Below, one piece after another: positions 15,964-18,405 of a stretch of DNA of 18,405 bases. Under the pieces are notes generated by a model, which searched no databases, had not been told where the DNA came from, and worked only from the letters and a program-made list of their open reading frames with translations. Made by a program: the position numbers and the translations under genes. Origin of the DNA: Candidatus Omnitrophota bacterium (lineage in GTDB: Bacteria; Omnitrophota; Gorgyraeia; Velamenicoccales; Velamenicoccaceae); the NCBI GenBank assembly GCA_028717105.1, contig JAQUOM010000022.1, forward strand, positions 1 through 18,405, written 5' to 3'. Position 1 is the first letter of the stretch. Every line of letters starts with the position of its first letter.

Positions 15964-16697
15964 AGACGGATTGTCTCGCCAAGGATTACGAGAGCGGTTT
16001 TTTCTTCGCCCGCCGCCGCGTCCGAGCTGTTATCGATTTGTCATTGGAGGTCCGCCGCGGGGAGGTTTTTGGTTTCTTGGGGCCTAATGGTGCGGGGAAA
16101 ACAACGACCCTGCATATGCTTACGGGCATTTCGCGTCCTTCGGCCGGCGCCATCGAAATTTTCGCACGGCCCTTCCGTTGCGGCCAGGTCTGGCCCTTGC
16201 ATCGCATCGGTTATGTCCCGGAGAGCACGTATTTGCCGGGCGACATGACGATGACAGAACTCCTGTCTTTTTTTGCGCGTCTCTACGGCTTGTCGCGCGC
16301 CGCCGTCCGGGAGCGCATCTCTTCTATGTTCGAGATGGTAGGTTTCGTTCTTCGGGAACGCGCAACATTCGTGCGCAGCCTTTCTATGGGGCAACGGCGC
16401 CTTCTGGATCTTGCGTTGGCCCTCGTTCACGACCCCGACCTGGTTTTTTTTGATGAGCCTACCGTCTATCTGGATCCGCTGGCCGTCGAGCGCTTCCGGG
16501 ATATCGTCGCCATGCTCAAGAAGAAGGGGAGGACCGTTTTTTTGTCGTCCCATACCCTGCCGCTGATCGAGAGGCTTTCCGACCGCGTCGCCGTCATTGC
16601 CCGCGGCCGCCTCTTGAGGGTCGCGCCGGCGCAGGATTTTGCCGCCGAGGGCGGCCTGGAGCCGGTGTTTCTGCAACTCGTCAAGGAGGATGCATGA
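15930..16697 (+). CDS. ABC transporter ATP-binding protein (ABC-2 exporter)
   Basis: This is a 255-residue nucleotide-binding subunit. Walker A is GPNGAGKTTT (51-60). The Q-loop region reads IGYVPE, as in many ABC-2 ATPases. The signature is LSMGQRR (151-157) in place of LSGGQ. Walker B is LVFFDEPT with catalytic E176. The D-loop reads YLDP instead of the common GLDP, and the switch His is H208 in SSHTLP. It would power the permease encoded next, with which it shares an ATGA overlap. ATG 15930 is the first good start; an in-frame TTG at 15900 would add ten unlikely residues. The coding region overlaps the HAD gene by 34 nt. The exported substrate is not evident. Confidence 0.9.
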   Translation: MAQTQQQDVILKTDCLAKDYESGFFFARRRVRAVIDLSLEVRRGEVFGFLGPNGAGKTTTLHMLTGISRPSAGAIEIFARPFRCGQVWPLHRIGYVPESTYLPGDMTMTELLSFFARLYGLSRAAVRERISSMFEMVGFVLRERATFVRSLSMGQRRLLDLALALVHDPDLVFFDEPTVYLDPLAVERFRDIVAMLKKKGRTVFLSSHTLPLIERLSDRVAVIARGRLLRVAPAQDFAAEGGLEPVFLQLVKEDA

Positions 16698-17503
16698 AAG
16701 GCCCGCTGCTTTTTTTCTGGCAGATCCGGTTGATCGCAGGCGACGTTTACCGTGCCGCCGTTCGCGAGAAGATGATGTACGGCTTTCTTCTTTTGTCTTT
16801 TCTCTTCATCTTGATGGCCAACGTTCCCTATATGGTCGCCGATCCGAAGGTTTTTGATAATCAGCCGGCCCTGGCCTCGTCTTTGCAGATCGGTTTTGTC
16901 GCCATCCATATTTTTGTCCTGTTGATTGCCGTTTTCGTCTCGCTCAACACCATGCAGAATTACCTGGCGTTCGAAAGGCTCGTTTTGCTCCTGTCGCGGC
17001 CTGTGAGACGATGGCAGATCATGGCCGGCGTCCTTCTCGGCCTCTATCAGATGATCCTGATCAACTGGTTTCTGATGACGATGGGCATTTGGCTGGTCGT
17101 CCTGTCGCACGAGAGGATGCTGTTGCCGTACGTCTGGAGCGGATTTTCCGTCGCTGCCCTCCTGGGGATTCTCTATGTCAGCCTTGTCGTCTTTTTCCAT
17201 TCGCTCATGCCCAATATGATGGCCGGCGTCCTTACTATTTTCGTTGTGATCGCCGGTTTCGGTGTTTCATCCGCGCGCCTGGTCTTCGCACGCCTGGGTT
17301 GGCCGGCCTTTTTTGAAAAGGCGGCGCGCCTGGGCCTGAATGTCCTGCCGCAGATCAATGGCCTTCTCGGTATTTCCATGAAAGAACTCCGTTTTTTCCA
17401 TCTGGATATCTCCGCGGGGTTCTATATCCTCCAATCTTTCCTTTTGATCGCCGCCCTCGGGCTGTTTTCTTGCCTGACATTCGAGCGGCGCAGCCAGTTT
17501 TAG
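16694..17503 (+). CDS. ABC-2 type transporter permease
   Basis: This is a 269-residue integral membrane protein with about six hydrophobic segments: near 28-48, 65-87, 105-137, 147-167, 173-193 and 243-262. The pattern matches ABC-2 permeases of the NosY/multidrug-exporter kind. 'LNTMQNYLAFERLVLLLSRPVRRWQIMAG' is the cytosolic coupling helix region typical of these permeases, where 'E...I..LLS.PV.R' is conserved. AAGGAGG lies upstream and the start overlaps the ATPase stop by 4 nt, so the two subunits are translated together. A dimer of each would form a full exporter. Substrate unknown. The gene ends just before the AT-rich gap. Confidence 0.85.
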   Translation: MKGPLLFFWQIRLIAGDVYRAAVREKMMYGFLLLSFLFILMANVPYMVADPKVFDNQPALASSLQIGFVAIHIFVLLIAVFVSLNTMQNYLAFERLVLLLSRPVRRWQIMAGVLLGLYQMILINWFLMTMGIWLVVLSHERMLLPYVWSGFSVAALLGILYVSLVVFFHSLMPNMMAGVLTIFVVIAGFGVSSARLVFARLGWPAFFEKAARLGLNVLPQINGLLGISMKELRFFHLDISAGFYILQSFLLIAALGLFSCLTFERRSQF

Positions 17504-17527
17504 AAAAAAATTTACGAATTATTTTTC
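17503..17527 (+). repeat. AT-rich inverted repeat after the permease stop codon
   Basis: GAAAAAAATT (17503-17512) can pair with AATTATTTTTC (17517-17527) with one extra base on the right arm. It lies immediately after the permease stop. With only A/T pairs in most of the stem it would be a weak terminator at best. Confidence 0.3.
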
Positions 17528-17552
17528 AGGAGCGAATATTTTTTTCATTTAT

Positions 17553-17570
17553 GATAAAAATATTTTTATC
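17553..17570. repeat. 18-bp perfect AT-rich palindrome
   Basis: GATAAAAATATTTTTATC reads the same on both strands. It lies in the intergenic gap, 48 bp upstream of the TTGACA box at 17618. Perfect palindromes of this size are typical of operator sites for dimeric regulators, but A/T-only runs also arise by chance in AT-rich DNA. It lacks the GC stem of a strong terminator. Confidence 0.45.
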
Positions 17571-17607
17571 CGACGGAAAAATAACCGCAAAAAATCGGCA
17601 TAAGTGA

Positions 17608-17650
17608 TTGAAAAATCTTGACAACGGTAATTTATTGTGATAATTTTCAA
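17608..17650 (+). promoter_or_regulatory. Promoter with TTGACA box, framed by a 7-bp inverted repeat
   Basis: A consensus -35 box TTGACA lies at 17618-17623. Two -10 candidates follow: GATAAT (17639-17644, 15-bp spacer, five of six matches) and TAATTT (17641-17646, 17-bp spacer, weaker). TTGAAAA (17608-17614) and TTTTCAA (17644-17650) form a perfect 7-bp inverted repeat around the core promoter and could be regulatory. Transcription would begin near 17651-17653 and read toward the terminator at 17842-17876 and the ligase gene. Confidence 0.55.
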
Positions 17651-17661
17651 ATAAGGCATCC

Positions 17662-17784
17662 ATGGCCGCGGACAAAGAAAGCGTTCCTTGTCGGGCCGGA
17701 GAGATCCCTGACATTTACCTCACGAATGCATCAAGGTACATATCAAGGATAAAATGCCGACAAACAAATTATGCCGCCGGATAG
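17662..17784 (+). CDS. Possible 40-codon ORF in the leader
   Basis: ATG 17662 opens a 40-codon frame ending at TAG (17782-17784). The peptide begins MAADKESVPCRAGEIPDIYL and contains two Cys (positions 10 and 32). TAAGG (17652-17656) sits 5 nt before the ATG, close to the predicted transcription start. There is no signal peptide, membrane segment or recognised motif, and the codon use is less GC-rich at third positions than in neighbouring genes. It overlaps the hairpin at 17664-17697. It could be a leader peptide, a small protein or a chance frame. Confidence 0.25.
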   Translation: MAADKESVPCRAGEIPDIYLTNASRYISRIKCRQTNYAAG

Positions 17785-17841
17785 TTCCGTAACTTGCGTC
17801 GTTATTTAAAAAGGAGATCCAAATCAAAAAGTTATTGTGTT

Positions 17842-17876
17842 AAGGGGCTCTCGAAAGCGGGGTCCCTTTTTTTATT
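17842..17876 (+). terminator. Rho-independent terminator upstream of the ligase gene
   Basis: AAGGGGCTCTC (17842-17852) folds over a GAAA tetraloop (17853-17856) onto G and GGGGTCCCTT (17857-17868), with one bulged C at 17858 and a few G-U pairs. A run of seven T's (17867-17873) and further T's follow. It points in the + direction and ends only about 20-30 nt before the ligase start codon, so it would stop transcription arriving from the promoter at 17618 unless that is prevented. Confidence 0.75.
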
Positions 17877-17906
17877 TTTCGGCCCTGCAAAAGGACGATG
17901 GAATTT

Positions 17907-18405
17907 ATGGGAAAGACGATAGGTTTTACATATGATCTGAAAAGCGACCATCCGGCGGCCGCAGGGGTACCGTCGGATCACTTGGCGGAGCTTGATCACG
18001 AAGCCACGATCCAGGAGGTCGTGGATGCCCTGGAATCCGGCGGGCACAAGGTTGTCCGGATCGGCAACGTCAGGAACCTTTTGAGCCGCGCCGGCGAGCT
18101 CGAGGGCATTGATATCATCCTGAACATCTGCGAAGGCCTGGGCAACAGGAATCGTGAGTCCCAGGTGCCGGTGGTCCTCGATGTCCTCGGTGTCCCGTAT
18201 GTGGGTTCAGACGGCCTGACGATGAGCTTGACGCTGGACAAAGCGATGGCGAAGAAAGTTTTTTTAAGCGAAGGGGTAGCGACGCCGAAATTTTTCCTGG
18301 CGGATGAATCGTATGATTTCAACAATCTCGATTCGATGAGATTTCCTTTTATCGTTAAGCCGAACCACGAAGGTTCTTCCAAGGGGGTTTCCGATAGTTC
18401 TGTTG
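17907..18405 (+). CDS. D-Ala-D-Ala ligase-like ATP-grasp protein (5' part)
   Basis: The first 166 residues are present and the gene runs off the window. The N-terminus 'GKTIGFTYDLKSD' is followed by 'TIQEVVDALESGGHKVVRIGNV', 'DIILNICEGLGNRNRESQVPVVLDVLGVPYVGSD' and 'TLDKAMAKKVFLSEGVATPKFF'. An ATP-grasp nucleotide-binding start follows: FIVKPNHEGSSKG, with K151. This matches the D-alanine-D-alanine ligase-related family. The GGxSxE-type N-terminal motif of true Ddl enzymes is absent, so the ligated substrates may differ; peptidoglycan D-Ala-D-Ala formation should not be assumed. ATG 17907 begins the conserved sequence; in-frame ATG 17898 is an alternative, with AAGGA just upstream. Expression probably depends on reading through the terminator at 17842 or on an undetected promoter. 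Confidence 0.82.
   Translation, partial: MGKTIGFTYDLKSDHPAAAGVPSDHLAELDHEATIQEVVDALESGGHKVVRIGNVRNLLSRAGELEGIDIILNICEGLGNRNRESQVPVVLDVLGVPYVGSDGLTMSLTLDKAMAKKVFLSEGVATPKFFLADESYDFNNLDSMRFPFIVKPNHEGSSKGVSDSSV

Larger units (their letters stand above)
17650..17876 (+). ncRNA. Candidate structured small RNA or mRNA leader
   Basis: This stretch of about 225 nt lies between the promoter at 17618 and a Rho-independent terminator, just upstream of an ATP-grasp gene. A hairpin is visible at 17664-17697: GGCC pairs with GGCC and GACAA with TTGTC around a 12-nt loop. GGCAT at 17655 could also pair with ATGCC at 17755 or 17771 as a closing stem. I do not recognise a known RNA family. It may be an independent small RNA, an attenuator or riboswitch-like leader of the downstream gene, or a leader-peptide transcript. 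Confidence 0.4.

Noticed and set aside
16466..17200. 244-codon antisense open frame
   Set aside because: It is opposite the ABC ATPase/permease junction, is highly charged and repetitive in composition, and shows no motif.
17526..17714. 62-codon antisense open frame in the AT-rich gap
   Set aside because: It begins inside the hairpin region and crosses the promoter and the palindrome. It has no recognisable motif and no clear ribosome binding site was found.
17811..17840. Strong Shine-Dalgarno AAGGAG suggesting another small gene
   Set aside because: No ATG, GTG or TTG occurs at a usable distance. The nearest (TTG 17835) is almost 20 nt away and is followed at once by TAA. Kept only as an orphan site in the leader finding.
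17662..17940. Read-through of the amber codon at 17782 to give a longer fused protein
   Set aside because: The extension is very basic, runs through the terminator hairpin and does not join the ligase frame. There is no sign of recoding.
1..18405. CRISPR arrays, tRNA or rRNA genes, insertion sequences
   Set aside because: No long spaced direct repeats, cloverleaf-like sequences, rRNA motifs or transposase frames were seen by eye on either strand.

Overview
All recognisable genes in this 18.4 kb window lie on the + strand, packed with short gaps or 4-17 nt (once 34 nt) overlaps. The DNA is moderately GC-rich, with one AT-rich gap near the right end. I see no rRNA, tRNA, CRISPR array, transposase or phage gene, so this looks like a chromosomal segment. 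The organism is a Gram-negative-type bacterium: it encodes an outer-membrane beta-barrel and a lipoprotein. The mix of a PAC2-family protein, a TPR end-of-group-like protein, a Ste24-type M48 protease and a DUF3857/transglutaminase lipoprotein suggests an uncultured lineage such as Omnitrophota. That placement is an inference, not something the sequence proves.

Region 1 (1-924) is the end of a pab pathway cluster: the last codons of a PabB-like synthase and a PabC-like class IV aminotransferase. A good promoter (TTGAGA, 17 bp, TAGAAT) overlaps the pabC stop codon. After it comes a degenerate heptamer repeat that runs into the next start codon.

Region 2 (1025-10556) is an envelope-oriented run. 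It holds a transglutaminase-like lipoprotein, a TPR protein, a membrane M48 protease, a PilZ/transmembrane/coiled-coil/alpha-toroid protein, a MagIII-like DNA glycosylase, and a secreted M1 metallopeptidase joined to an Omp85-like barrel. The two multidomain fusions are the most unusual proteins in the window. The second resembles the layout of type Vd autotransporters, but with a peptidase passenger.

Region 3 (10580-14272) carries a GT-C (GT39-like) membrane glycosyltransferase, the ribosome-assembly GTPase Era and an M20 metallopeptidase. A second heptamer tract, in the opposite orientation, lies between era and the M20 gene.

Region 4 (14281-17503) begins with a promoter that would give a nearly leaderless transcript of a PAC2 protein. 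A HAD phosphatase and an ABC-2 exporter (ATPase plus permease) follow.

Region 5 (17504-18405) is a gap of about 400 bp with an 18-bp perfect palindrome, a TTGACA promoter, a structured stretch containing a possible 40-codon ORF, and a Rho-independent terminator. The start of a D-Ala-D-Ala-ligase-like ATP-grasp gene follows directly. The stretch could be a small RNA gene or a regulated leader of the ligase gene.
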